Source: UBA6136 sp044237765 (GTDB lineage: Bacteria; Pseudomonadota; Gammaproteobacteria; Methylococcales; Methylococcaceae). From it: 55,977 nucleotides of DNA. Position 1 is the first letter of the stretch. The number at the start of each line of letters is the position of its first letter. Shown here piece after piece: positions 35,556-43,715 of this stretch. The notes below the pieces were generated by a model that saw only the letters and a program-made list of their open reading frames with translations, was not told the DNA's origin and ran no database searches. The position numbers and the translations under genes are program-made. The stretch covers positions 1 through 55,977 of the forward strand of contig JBIIEQ010000011.1 in the NCBI GenBank assembly GCA_044237765.1, given 5' to 3'.

Positions 35556-36689
35556 ATGCCGCGAAGCGCTCGACGCCACCTGCTCTGTATTACCGGACTG
35601 ACACCGCAGGTCGTGACCGAGACCCTCTATGCCCTTTATCGAGAAGATCCGGCCCAACTGCCGACCGATATCCATGTACTTTCCACCGACGACGGCATTG
35701 CCCGCGCTCGACTCACCTTGCTCAGCGACCAGCCCGGCTGGTTTCGTCGGCTGTGTAACGACTATCGATTACCACCGATGCGGTTTGGCCCTGAATCGCT
35801 GCATGTGCTCCACGATGCCCATGGTCAGCCGTTGAGCGACATTCGTGACGGCACCGATAACACCGCGGCCGCTGATACGGTCACCGAATGGATACGCCGA
35901 ATGACGGCCGATGCTGCCGACCAGGTGCACGTATCCCTGGCTGGAGGTCGCAAGACCCTCGGTTTCTTCGCCGGTTATGCCTTGTCCCTGTTTGGCCGAC
36001 CGCAGGACCGGCTGTCTCATGTCCTGGTCAACGCACCCTACGAATCGCACCCCGGCTTCTTTTACCCGACACCGTACTCCAACATTATTTACGGCCAGCC
36101 GCCCGACCCGCGGCCGCTCGACAGTCGCGATGCCCTCGTCACCCTCGCCGACATCCCCTTCGTGCGCCTGCGCCATGGTCTGCCGGCGTCACTGCTCAGC
36201 GGCCGCGCCAGTTTCTCGGCCACCGTGCAGATGGCTCAGCAAAGCCTCGGACCGCCCCGGCTGGAGATCGATGTGGCCCTGGGACGCATCCGGGCCGGTG
36301 GCATCAACGTCGACCTGGCGCCCGTGGAATTGGCTTTCTACCTGTGGCTGGCCCGCCGTGCCGCCGCCGGGCAACCACCAGTGTCTTGTCCGCCTGATGG
36401 CGCTCCTTCCGACGAATATGCCGCGGATTTCCTCGCGGTCTATCGGTTGGTCATCGGCACTCTCGGCGATGATGATCGGGTCATCCAGGGGCTCCGGCAG
36501 GGCATGGACAAGAATTACTTCGAACGCCGCAAGAGTCGGGTCAATCGAGCGCTATCTGATGCGTTGGGGAATGCCGCCTCGACTTACCGGGTACAAGGTT
36601 TCGGCCGCCGCCCGCGCACGGCCTATGGACTCAACTTGACGAGTGGGCAGATACTTGTCGAAAACTATTCGGATAGGAGCAAGGGATGA
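35556..36689 (+). CDS. CARF-domain protein with C-terminal winged-helix-like region (NE0113 family)
   Basis: The 377-aa protein begins with a CARF domain (LLCITGLTPQVVTETLYAL, residues 9-27; VHVSLAGGRKTLGFFAGYAL, 125-144) that should bind cyclic oligoadenylate from Cas10. Homologues are often labelled Csm6 or Cas_NE0113, but I find no HEPN RxxxxH motif. Instead, residues 240-377 look helical with a winged-helix flavour (VELAFYLWLARRA, YFERRKSRVNRALSDAL, RPRTAYGLNL). It may be a cOA-responsive regulator or a ring nuclease rather than an RNase. AGGAG lies 7 nt upstream of the start, and ATGA overlaps cas10. Confidence 0.75.
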   Translation: MPRSARRHLLCITGLTPQVVTETLYALYREDPAQLPTDIHVLSTDDGIARARLTLLSDQPGWFRRLCNDYRLPPMRFGPESLHVLHDAHGQPLSDIRDGTDNTAAADTVTEWIRRMTADAADQVHVSLAGGRKTLGFFAGYALSLFGRPQDRLSHVLVNAPYESHPGFFYPTPYSNIIYGQPPDPRPLDSRDALVTLADIPFVRLRHGLPASLLSGRASFSATVQMAQQSLGPPRLEIDVALGRIRAGGINVDLAPVELAFYLWLARRAAAGQPPVSCPPDGAPSDEYAADFLAVYRLVIGTLGDDDRVIQGLRQGMDKNYFERRKSRVNRALSDALGNAASTYRVQGFGRRPRTAYGLNLTSGQILVENYSDRSKG

Positions 36690-39412
36690 ACACGAAACGA
36701 CTGAACGCCTCAAGCCGCGTTGCCCTGGCGGCCTATTTGCACGACCTCGGCAAGTTCGCAGAGCGCGCCCGGATCGAAGACGCAAAGGAGGTGGATAGCG
36801 AAGGCTTGACCCGTATCGAGCGGGAGAAACAGCTCAACTGTCCCAGCTTCAATGGGCGTTACACTCATATCCACGCCGCCTACACCGCCATAGGCTTTGA
36901 TCTGCTGGAAGAGCACCTCCCGGAGCTGGTGGGAGAACAAATGGAACCCTTTGGCCCCTGGCGTGACCGCAGCGCCGACGATTCCATCATCAACGCCGCT
37001 GCCCGCCATCACAACCCTGGCACCTACCTGCAATGGGTTGTGGCCACCGCCGACCGTCTGGCGTCCGGCTTTGAGCGTGACGAGTTCGACGATTACAACG
37101 CAGCGATGGACGAGGAACAGCAGAAGCTTAACCACTACACCAAGCGGCAGTGGACCCTGCTGGGACAGATCCACCTGGAGCGCCCGGCGGAAGGGCTGCC
37201 CCATTACCGCTTCGCGTTGAAACCCCTGTCACCCGAAGCGCTGTTCCCGGTCGCCACTCAGGCATGTGAACGGGAGGACAACCAAAACGCCCAGGCAGAA
37301 TACCGGGCGCTGTGGGACGGCTTCAAGCCGGCGATTACCCGCATACCCGAAGCACACCGAGCCAGCCTGCCGCTTTGGCTGGATCACTTCGACAGTCTCT
37401 GGCAAACCTACACCCATGCCATTCCGTCGGCGACAGCCGGCAATGTCAAACCCGAGGTCTCGCTCTACGATCACTCGCGCACCACCGCAGCCCTGGCTGT
37501 CGCCCTGTGGCGCTACCATGCCGACTCCGGGCATGACACGGGTATCGTACTGGATGGTTTTCGGGCGCAGTGGGATCGCCGCCGCGCCGATAGCGACCTG
37601 GCCTGCCAGGCCTGGAAGGAAGAGAAGTTCCTGCTGATCCAGGGCGACTTTTTTGGCATTCAGGATTTCATCTTTGCCAGCGGTGGCGATACCCAGAAGC
37701 GCGCCGCCAAGCTGCTGCGCGGCCGCTCCTTCTATGTCTCGCTGCTGTCTGAACTGGCCGCGCTCCGTGTGCTTGAGGCACTGGATCTGCCGTCGACCAG
37801 CCAGGTGGTCAATGCCGCCGGCAAGTTCCTCATCCTTGCCCCCAATACCCCGGAGACGCTCACCGCTCTGCGGGGCGTGCAGGCCGAATTCGATGCCTGG
37901 TTTCTCCAGCACACCTTCGGCCAGTCCGGGATCGGACTCGCGAACCTGCCCGCCCGGGCTTGCGACTTCCAGTCCGGTCGCAAGGGCGAGGAAAGCCCGT
38001 TCCGCAGTCTGACACGACGATTGTTCGAGCAGCTGGAATCCGCCAAGTTGCAACGTTTCCGGCTCTGCGAAACAACGCCGCCGCCAGCGTTGTTCGAGGA
38101 CTTTCTGGATGCTTTCCACAACGACCGCGGCGAATGCCGCATCGATGGCCGATCACCAGCCACCGAGGAGATCGAGCCAGGCATCTGGGTCAGCCGGCTG
38201 GCGGCCGACCAGATTCGCACCGGCGACTACCTCGCCAAGCGCGAGCGGGTGCTCATCAGCCGCGCATCGCTGGAGCACGGCACGCTCCGCTTGCCCATCT
38301 TCGGCTATCACGTCCAGTTCACCCTTAACGAAGAGGACACCGGCCGTTTCGGGCGCGAGGCCCGCACCGGCAACCTGCGCCGCTGTTGGGATTTCTCCCT
38401 GCCGCAAGGCTTCGATGCCCCACTCTGGAACGGCTATGCCCGCCGCCAGATCAACGCCTATGTGCCGCGCTTCGAGGGTTTGAACGATTGGGAACGCTCC
38501 CGTTACGACGGCCTCGACGGTCTGGACCCGGAGGACATCAAGACGCTCAACCATCTGGCCCGTGATGATCGTCAGCCCGCCGAGGAAGGGTCCGGCTGGG
38601 TCGGCCAGGAAGCGCTGATGACGCTCAAAGGCGATGTCGACAACCTGGGCCGCATCTTCGAGAAGGGTCTGGAACGTCCCAGCTTTGCCAAGCTTTCCGC
38701 CCTATCGCGGCAGGTCAATGCCTTCTTCGCGATTTACTTGCCGTGGCTCTGCGCCCAAGGCGACGAGGATGGCGTGCGCTGCTACCGCAACACCTATACC
38801 GTCTTCGCCGGTGGTGACGATTTCTTTCTGATCGGACCCTGGCACTCTACCTTGCGGCTGGCACGGCGCATGAAGACCGACTTCGCCCGTTTCGCGGCTC
38901 ACAACCCCGAACTCCATTTCTCCGCGGCCCTGTCCATGACCAAGCCCGGTTTGCCCATCCGTCATCTGGCGCATCTGGCCGAAGATGCCCTGGAGCAGGC
39001 CAAGGCCCACGTCGAGGAAGGCCAGGCGAAGAATGCGGTGACCTGCTTTGGTCAATCGGTCGGCTGGCGGCAATTCGACCAGTTGCGTGAGCGGGAAGCG
39101 GAACTCGCCCGTCTCGCCAAGGAAATCCGGTTATCCACTGGTTACCTCTATGGATTACTGCATTTAACCGACATGGCGGCGCAGGTGACTGAGCGGCCAG
39201 AAAATGCCCTTTGGCATTCGTACTTTGCCTATCGCACCCGCCGGCTGCTGGAGGCCAAGATTCGCGGCGGCGAAGACCGCGAGGCCATCGAACGTCGGCG
39301 ACGCAGTCTACAAAGCGAATTGGCCTCGGAAATCGCTCACCGGGGCATCGAAACCTATGGGGCGGCCTACAAGATCGCCCTGTTCACGTACTTGTATCAA
39401 CAACGGGATTAG
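36686..39412 (+). CDS. cas10: Type III-A large subunit Cas10/Csm1 with HD nuclease and GGDD cyclase motifs
   Basis: The 908-aa protein has an N-terminal HD motif (YLHDLGKFAER, His19-Asp20) for ssDNA cleavage and two Palm domains. The second Palm contains the cyclase motif AGGDDFFL (Gly709-Asp712). Both catalytic centres look intact, so target RNA binding should trigger DNA cutting and cyclic-oligoadenylate synthesis, which the three CARF proteins of this locus could sense. It overlaps the CARF-wHTH gene by 4 bp and precedes csm2 by 9 bp with a strong AGGAGG. Confidence 0.95.
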   Translation: MNTKRLNASSRVALAAYLHDLGKFAERARIEDAKEVDSEGLTRIEREKQLNCPSFNGRYTHIHAAYTAIGFDLLEEHLPELVGEQMEPFGPWRDRSADDSIINAAARHHNPGTYLQWVVATADRLASGFERDEFDDYNAAMDEEQQKLNHYTKRQWTLLGQIHLERPAEGLPHYRFALKPLSPEALFPVATQACEREDNQNAQAEYRALWDGFKPAITRIPEAHRASLPLWLDHFDSLWQTYTHAIPSATAGNVKPEVSLYDHSRTTAALAVALWRYHADSGHDTGIVLDGFRAQWDRRRADSDLACQAWKEEKFLLIQGDFFGIQDFIFASGGDTQKRAAKLLRGRSFYVSLLSELAALRVLEALDLPSTSQVVNAAGKFLILAPNTPETLTALRGVQAEFDAWFLQHTFGQSGIGLANLPARACDFQSGRKGEESPFRSLTRRLFEQLESAKLQRFRLCETTPPPALFEDFLDAFHNDRGECRIDGRSPATEEIEPGIWVSRLAADQIRTGDYLAKRERVLISRASLEHGTLRLPIFGYHVQFTLNEEDTGRFGREARTGNLRRCWDFSLPQGFDAPLWNGYARRQINAYVPRFEGLNDWERSRYDGLDGLDPEDIKTLNHLARDDRQPAEEGSGWVGQEALMTLKGDVDNLGRIFEKGLERPSFAKLSALSRQVNAFFAIYLPWLCAQGDEDGVRCYRNTYTVFAGGDDFFLIGPWHSTLRLARRMKTDFARFAAHNPELHFSAALSMTKPGLPIRHLAHLAEDALEQAKAHVEEGQAKNAVTCFGQSVGWRQFDQLREREAELARLAKEIRLSTGYLYGLLHLTDMAAQVTERPENALWHSYFAYRTRRLLEAKIRGGEDREAIERRRRSLQSELASEIAHRGIETYGAAYKIALFTYLYQQRD

Positions 39413-39421
39413 GAGGCAGAC

Positions 39422-39907
39422 ATGGCAGAGCAACGCGGATATCGCCCGCAGCAGGGACCCGGTGGTCCACGGGGGCAAGGTGGCTACGGCGGTGGGCGGG
39501 GTTATGAGGATCGTGGGCCCAGTTATGATCCCAGTGGCATCAGCTTGAGCAAGCCTATTGCGCCCGAACTCTTCAACGGTGTTGCCAAAGAGGCCGCCAA
39601 GGCGGTGGCCGGGGCCGACAAATACCGCAACAAGGCGACCCAGTTGCGGCGTTTCTACGACGAACTGGTGCTCTGGGAAACCCGTGCCAGTCAACAGCCC
39701 GACAAGTTCGATGAATATCTCCCGTTTATTCTCATGATCAACGCCAAGGCCGCCTATGCCGAGGGCCGCAAGTTGGTGGACCGCACTTTTGTCAATCTCT
39801 TGCACCACACTCTGGGCGAGGTCAAGGACGCCGGCACGCTCACCACCTGCAAGCTGTTCTGGGAAGCCTTCATGGGCTTTTACAAACAGGAACGTGGCGA
39901 CAACTGA
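39422..39907 (+). CDS. csm2: Type III-A small subunit Csm2
   Basis: The 161-aa protein has the helical Csm2 core from about residue 45 (YRNKATQLRRFYDELVLWE, MINAKAAYAEGRKLVD, KLFWEAFMGFYK). The first 40 residues are a Gly/Arg/Tyr/Pro-rich disordered tail with RGG-like pieces (GGPRGQGGYGGGRGYEDRG), which is longer than usual. Csm2 lines the target-strand side of the Csm filament. It has a perfect ribosome site (AGGAGG) and sits between cas10 and csm3. Confidence 0.9.
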   Translation: MAEQRGYRPQQGPGGPRGQGGYGGGRGYEDRGPSYDPSGISLSKPIAPELFNGVAKEAAKAVAGADKYRNKATQLRRFYDELVLWETRASQQPDKFDEYLPFILMINAKAAYAEGRKLVDRTFVNLLHHTLGEVKDAGTLTTCKLFWEAFMGFYKQERGDN

Positions 39908-39930
39908 ACACTGACCAGCGAGACACACTC

Positions 39931-40656
39931 ATGAAACTCAATAGCATCCAGAAACTCACCGGCACACTGGAACTGGTCTCCGGCCTGCATATCGGCTCCG
40001 GCAATACGGAAATGCACATCGGCGGCACCGACAACCCGGTCATCAAGCATCCTTTGACGCAGCAGCCTTACATCCCGGGTTCCAGTATCAAGGGCAAGAT
40101 TCGTAGCCTGCTGGAGTGGGAAATCGGTGTGGTCGGCGTCACCGATGGCAAGCCGCTCGGCTTCAAGCACCTGCAAAATCTCGATCCCAGCCAGCTGCAG
40201 AACGCCAGGAATCTGTTGCGACTGTTTGGCGGTGCACCCGAAGGCGCCCATCAGAACGCCGCCGTGGTCGCCGAGATCGGCCCGACTCGGCTGGCCTTCT
40301 GGGACTGTTCCCTGGAGCCGGGCTGGGTCGACGAGATGAACCAGCGCAACCTGCTGCTGACCGAGAACAAGTCGGAAAACATGATCGACCGCATACGCGG
40401 CGTAGCCGAACATCCCCGTAATACCGAACGTGTGCCGGCCGGCGCCCGTTTTGCCTTCAACCTGACACTGCGTGTCCACGACAACGATACCGACCTGCTG
40501 CCGCTGGTCTGGCGTGGACTCAAGTTGCTGGAACTGACCGGCCTCGGCGGTTCCGGCTCTCGGGGCTATGGCAAGCTTGAGTTCACCCGGCTCGAACTGG
40601 AAGGGCAGGACGTGCTGCCGAAGGTGCGGGAAGTTCGTTTCAACGACGCCGCTTGA
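39931..40656 (+). CDS. csm3: Type III-A backbone RNase Csm3
   Basis: The 241-aa RAMP protein has the target-RNA-cleaving loop IGGTDNPV (Asp34, equivalent to the catalytic Asp of known Csm3) and the conserved GSSIKGKIRSLLEW crRNA-binding segment. The C-terminal glycine-rich loop is TGLGGSGSRGYGKLEF. Several copies form the crRNA-bound backbone and cut target RNA every 6 nt. The active-site Asp is kept, so RNA cleavage should be functional. Confidence 0.95.
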   Translation: MKLNSIQKLTGTLELVSGLHIGSGNTEMHIGGTDNPVIKHPLTQQPYIPGSSIKGKIRSLLEWEIGVVGVTDGKPLGFKHLQNLDPSQLQNARNLLRLFGGAPEGAHQNAAVVAEIGPTRLAFWDCSLEPGWVDEMNQRNLLLTENKSENMIDRIRGVAEHPRNTERVPAGARFAFNLTLRVHDNDTDLLPLVWRGLKLLELTGLGGSGSRGYGKLEFTRLELEGQDVLPKVREVRFNDAA

Positions 40657-40702
40657 CCTCTCTCGCCTGAATGGCCCACAGACAGGCCAAGGAGCAAGCT
40701 AC

Positions 40703-40942
40703 ATGCAAGCCATACGACAAATCATCGACGATGCGCCCGAGACGGTCGTTATCCCTGAAGCATTGCGTCACCACAAACTGGAAGTCATATTCCGGATCAT
40801 CGATGAGCCCCTGTCGGAACATGATGAAACTGGCTGGCCAATTGGCTTTTTCGAGAGAACGTCAGGGGGCCGGCCGGGGGAGCTGCTCGTTCGTGAACCG
40901 CATCGACGGTCTCATTCTCGAAGACTGGGAAGCCTGACATGA
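40703..40942 (+). CDS. Small antitoxin-like protein embedded between csm3 and csm4
   Basis: The ATG at 40703 has AAGGAG 8 nt upstream and the stop overlaps the csm4 start (ATGA), so the gene is real and coupled to csm4. The 79-aa protein begins MQAIRQIIDDAPETVVIPEA and continues with HHKLEVIFRIIDE and WPIGFFERTSGGRPGELLVREP. This pattern is that of short AbrB/VapB-like antitoxins that normally precede a PIN toxin (N-terminal DNA-binding sheet, then toxin-binding GFFExTxG...LVRxP tail). No toxin gene follows; csm4 does. Function is unknown: an orphan antitoxin, a Csm-operon regulator, or a subunit domesticated by the CRISPR system. The last about 12 residues (HRRSHSRRLGSLT) look altered. Confidence 0.65.
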   Translation: MQAIRQIIDDAPETVVIPEALRHHKLEVIFRIIDEPLSEHDETGWPIGFFERTSGGRPGELLVREPHRRSHSRRLGSLT

Positions 40943-41919
40943 ATGTCTATCGAATAACCCTGCAACCGCGTACCGCCTTCGGCACCCGGCCACTGGGCGA
41001 CACCCTTTTTGGTCAGTTGTGCTGGACCTTGCGCCATCGTCATGGCGAAAATCGGCTGAACGAGCTGCTCGACGGCTACACCGACGGCAACCCCTTCGCG
41101 GTGCTGTCCGATGCGTTGCCGGCGGGCTACCTGCCGCGTCCGCAACTGCCCGGTGTGCTCTACGATGAAGTCCCCGGGCTGGACCGCAAGGCCGCCAAGC
41201 GCCTGGCCTGGCTGCCGTGGGAGCGACAAGGCGAACCCGTCCGCGAATGGCTGCGGCATTGTCGGCCGGCCAGCGATATCGCCGGCGCCGCGCCGGAAGC
41301 CCACCCGCAACCGCATAACAGCTTGCACCGGCTGACCGGCACCACCGGCGGCGAGGGCTTCGCGCCCTTCACCATGACCCAGCACTGGTATGGCAGTCGA
41401 CGGGGTGAACCGGCCACATTGGCCCTGCATGCCGTTCTTGATGAAGACCGGCTCAGCGCCGACGCACTGCGACAGGCCCTGGCCGACATGGGCCAGTTCG
41501 GCTTTGGCCGCGACGCCAGCATCGGGCTGGGCAAGTTCGACCTGCTGGACATGACATTGGCCACGCTGCCGGCGCAAGCCGAATCTGATGCCTGGCTGAC
41601 CCTTGCACCCTGCGCGCCGCAGGGCTTAGGGCTGGACCCGGAGCGCAGCTATTACCAGACCTTCACCCGCTTTGGCCGTCACGGCGACATCGGCGTACAC
41701 CTCGGCAGCCCCTTCAAGACACCCATGCTGCTGGCCCAGACCGGCGCAGTGCTGGCCGCCGGCCCCGGCCTGACCCGGCCTACGACCGAACGCCCCTGGC
41801 TGGGGCAAGGCCTTGGCGGCGCCGGACGCCTCACCCGCAACGCGCCCCTGGCCGGCACCGTTCAGCAAGGCTATGCCCCGGTGGTCGGACTCCACCTGCC
41901 CGGGAGGACTTCCGCATGA
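40939..41919 (+). CDS. csm4: Type III-A subunit Csm4
   Basis: The 326-aa RAMP protein starts MNVYRITLQPRTAFGTRPLGDTLFGQLCW, the typical Csm4 N-terminus that caps the 5' handle of the crRNA with Cas10. The second RAMP half includes QFGFGRDASIGLGKFDLL (glycine-rich loop), and the C-terminal segment has a TPMLLAQTGAVLAAG strand. It is coupled at both ends: ATGA with the antitoxin-like gene and ATGA with csm5. Confidence 0.92.
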   Translation: MNVYRITLQPRTAFGTRPLGDTLFGQLCWTLRHRHGENRLNELLDGYTDGNPFAVLSDALPAGYLPRPQLPGVLYDEVPGLDRKAAKRLAWLPWERQGEPVREWLRHCRPASDIAGAAPEAHPQPHNSLHRLTGTTGGEGFAPFTMTQHWYGSRRGEPATLALHAVLDEDRLSADALRQALADMGQFGFGRDASIGLGKFDLLDMTLATLPAQAESDAWLTLAPCAPQGLGLDPERSYYQTFTRFGRHGDIGVHLGSPFKTPMLLAQTGAVLAAGPGLTRPTTERPWLGQGLGGAGRLTRNAPLAGTVQQGYAPVVGLHLPGRTSA

Positions 41920-43568
41920 AAACCCACGACAGCTACCGTCTGCACTTTACGCCGTTGTCGCCCGTGCACATCGGTACCGGTGAGAGCTACGAGCCCACCA
42001 ACTACGTCATCGACGCCGATGCCGTCCTCCACGAATTTGACACCGGCGGCGTCATGGCCGCACTGGACGAACGCGACCGCCGCCAGTTACTCGCCATTGC
42101 TGGCGGCCGGTCTGGTGCGGGCATGATCAAGGACCTGCAGCGGTTCTTTCATGAGCGGCAGGCTCGACTGATCGACGAGGCGGTCAACCGTATCCCGGTG
42201 CTCCCCGGCATCGCCCGGCTCTACGCCGACCGAATCGGGCAGACGGCGCAACGGGAAGAGGGCGGCCGTGAACAGATCAACCAACTGGAGATCGATCGCT
42301 GCGCCTATCACTCCATCACCCGCAAGCCGGTGCTGTTCGGCTCCTCGCTCAAGGGCGCCATCCGCACCGCGCTCCTCGACCGCCTTAATGGCGGCCAACG
42401 CGCCCAGGAGCCCAAGGGCCTGCATGAATTCCAGGGCCGGTTGTTTCACTATTTGAATCAACACGGCAAGCCCACTGATCTGGAACGCGACCCGCTACGC
42501 CTCTTGCAACTGTCCGACGCCGGCTGGCAGGACGCGCCGGACGTGCCCGCCGCGCAGGTCTATCTGGCGGTCAACCGCAAGAAAGCCCCGGTGCGGGACC
42601 GCGAGGGCCGGGAGGTGCGGGCGATGGGGGAAAACCTCAGTCGCTTCCGGGAGTGTGTGCCCGGCTGGGCCTTCCGCGCTTTCGCCGGCCAACTCAACCT
42701 GCAAGACACCACGGCCGCCGGTGAGCGGGCGAAATTGCCGGATTTCCGCTTTGATCTCGCCGACATTGCCAACGCCTGCAATGCCTTTCACCGCCCCATC
42801 CTCGACCGGGAACGTCAGGCCCTGCAGGCGAGGGGCTTTCTCGATACCGCTTGGGCGGAAGCGATCGAGGTGCTGCTGCACCACGCCGACAGCCGGCTTC
42901 AGCAAGGCCGCGCCTTCCTGCTGCGCGTCGGCCGCCACTCTGGCGCCGAATCGGTGACGGTCAATGGCGTGCGCAAGATTCGCATCATGAAAGGCAAGGG
43001 CCAGCCGCCGGAGCAGGCTGCCGAAGCCAAGACCTGGTGGCTGGCCGCTGGCGACAAGGATCAGCGCGCCGGCCTGTTGCCGTTCGGCTGGGTGCTGGCC
43101 GAAGTCAGTTCCGCTGATGACGAGTTGCCGGCGTGGCCGGAACTGGAGGCGCTCTGTCAGCCCAGACGCGAGGCGATGCGGACCTTTATTGATCGGGAGC
43201 GGGACCGGCAAGGCGAACGCCTTCAACGGCAGGCGCAACGCCAGGCGGAGGCGGAAGCCGCCCGTCGGAATGCCGAGGCCACTGCCGCACAAGCCGTCGC
43301 AGAAGCAGCGCGTCAGGCCAGCCTGTCCGAAAACCAGAAGCAGCTAGAGGCGGTATTGGCCCGGCTGACACCCGCTAACCGCGGGCGTGGTCCGGGCGAT
43401 CAGCTCTACAACCAGATACGTGAACTGTTGCTAGCCGGTGTGGATTGGGACTTGGCCGACCGGCAGTCTCTGCAGTTGGCTGCCGTCGAGGTATTCGAGC
43501 ACCTCGGAATCACCAAAGACAACAAGAGTCGCAAGGCTCTTTTGCGGGCCTTGGGGCTGACGCCATGA
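41916..43568 (+). CDS. csm5: Type III-A subunit Csm5 with a long coiled-coil extension
   Basis: The 550-aa protein has the RAMP core with THDSYRLHFTPLSPVHIGTG at the start, GSSLKGAIRTALLDRL at about residues 145-160 and a conserved YHSITRKPVLF segment. It is longer than typical Csm5 (about 350-400 aa). From about residue 420 there is a charged Arg/Gln/Glu/Ala coiled coil (about 425-475) and then a small helical domain (QLYNQIRELLLAGVDWDLA, KSRKALLRALG). Csm5 caps the 3' end of crRNA and recruits host RNases in known systems, so the extension could be a docking arm. The stop is about 50 bp from the array-1 leader. Confidence 0.9.
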   Translation: MKTHDSYRLHFTPLSPVHIGTGESYEPTNYVIDADAVLHEFDTGGVMAALDERDRRQLLAIAGGRSGAGMIKDLQRFFHERQARLIDEAVNRIPVLPGIARLYADRIGQTAQREEGGREQINQLEIDRCAYHSITRKPVLFGSSLKGAIRTALLDRLNGGQRAQEPKGLHEFQGRLFHYLNQHGKPTDLERDPLRLLQLSDAGWQDAPDVPAAQVYLAVNRKKAPVRDREGREVRAMGENLSRFRECVPGWAFRAFAGQLNLQDTTAAGERAKLPDFRFDLADIANACNAFHRPILDRERQALQARGFLDTAWAEAIEVLLHHADSRLQQGRAFLLRVGRHSGAESVTVNGVRKIRIMKGKGQPPEQAAEAKTWWLAAGDKDQRAGLLPFGWVLAEVSSADDELPAWPELEALCQPRREAMRTFIDRERDRQGERLQRQAQRQAEAEAARRNAEATAAQAVAEAARQASLSENQKQLEAVLARLTPANRGRGPGDQLYNQIRELLLAGVDWDLADRQSLQLAAVEVFEHLGITKDNKSRKALLRALGLTP

Positions 43569-43621
43569 GCGTTCTTGATCCCCGCAAGGCCATGCCTGTG
43601 AGGGTAAAATCGAGCCGAGAT

Positions 43622-43715
43622 TTGTTGCGTAAACTCCGTAGCTTTTGCGCAACAGTGATTTCCGTCAACCCTCCTCGTAACGTATTGTTCCATAACGTGA
43701 AAAACAGGGGGTGCT
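43622..43715 (+). promoter_or_regulatory. Leader of CRISPR array 1
   Basis: The 94 bp up to the first repeat align without gaps to the leader of array 2 (49105-49198), about 80 identical positions by hand count. A perfect inverted repeat TGTTGCG/CGCAACA with an 18-bp spacer (43623-43654) is kept in both, and so is AAAAACAGGGGGTGCT next to the repeat. The most divergent part is between them (43678-43699), and contains a TATTGT that could be a -10 box. Confidence 0.8.

Noticed and set aside
35556..36689. Calling this protein a Csm6 HEPN ribonuclease
   Set aside because: No RxxxxH motif in the C-terminal half; kept as CARF-winged-helix-like.
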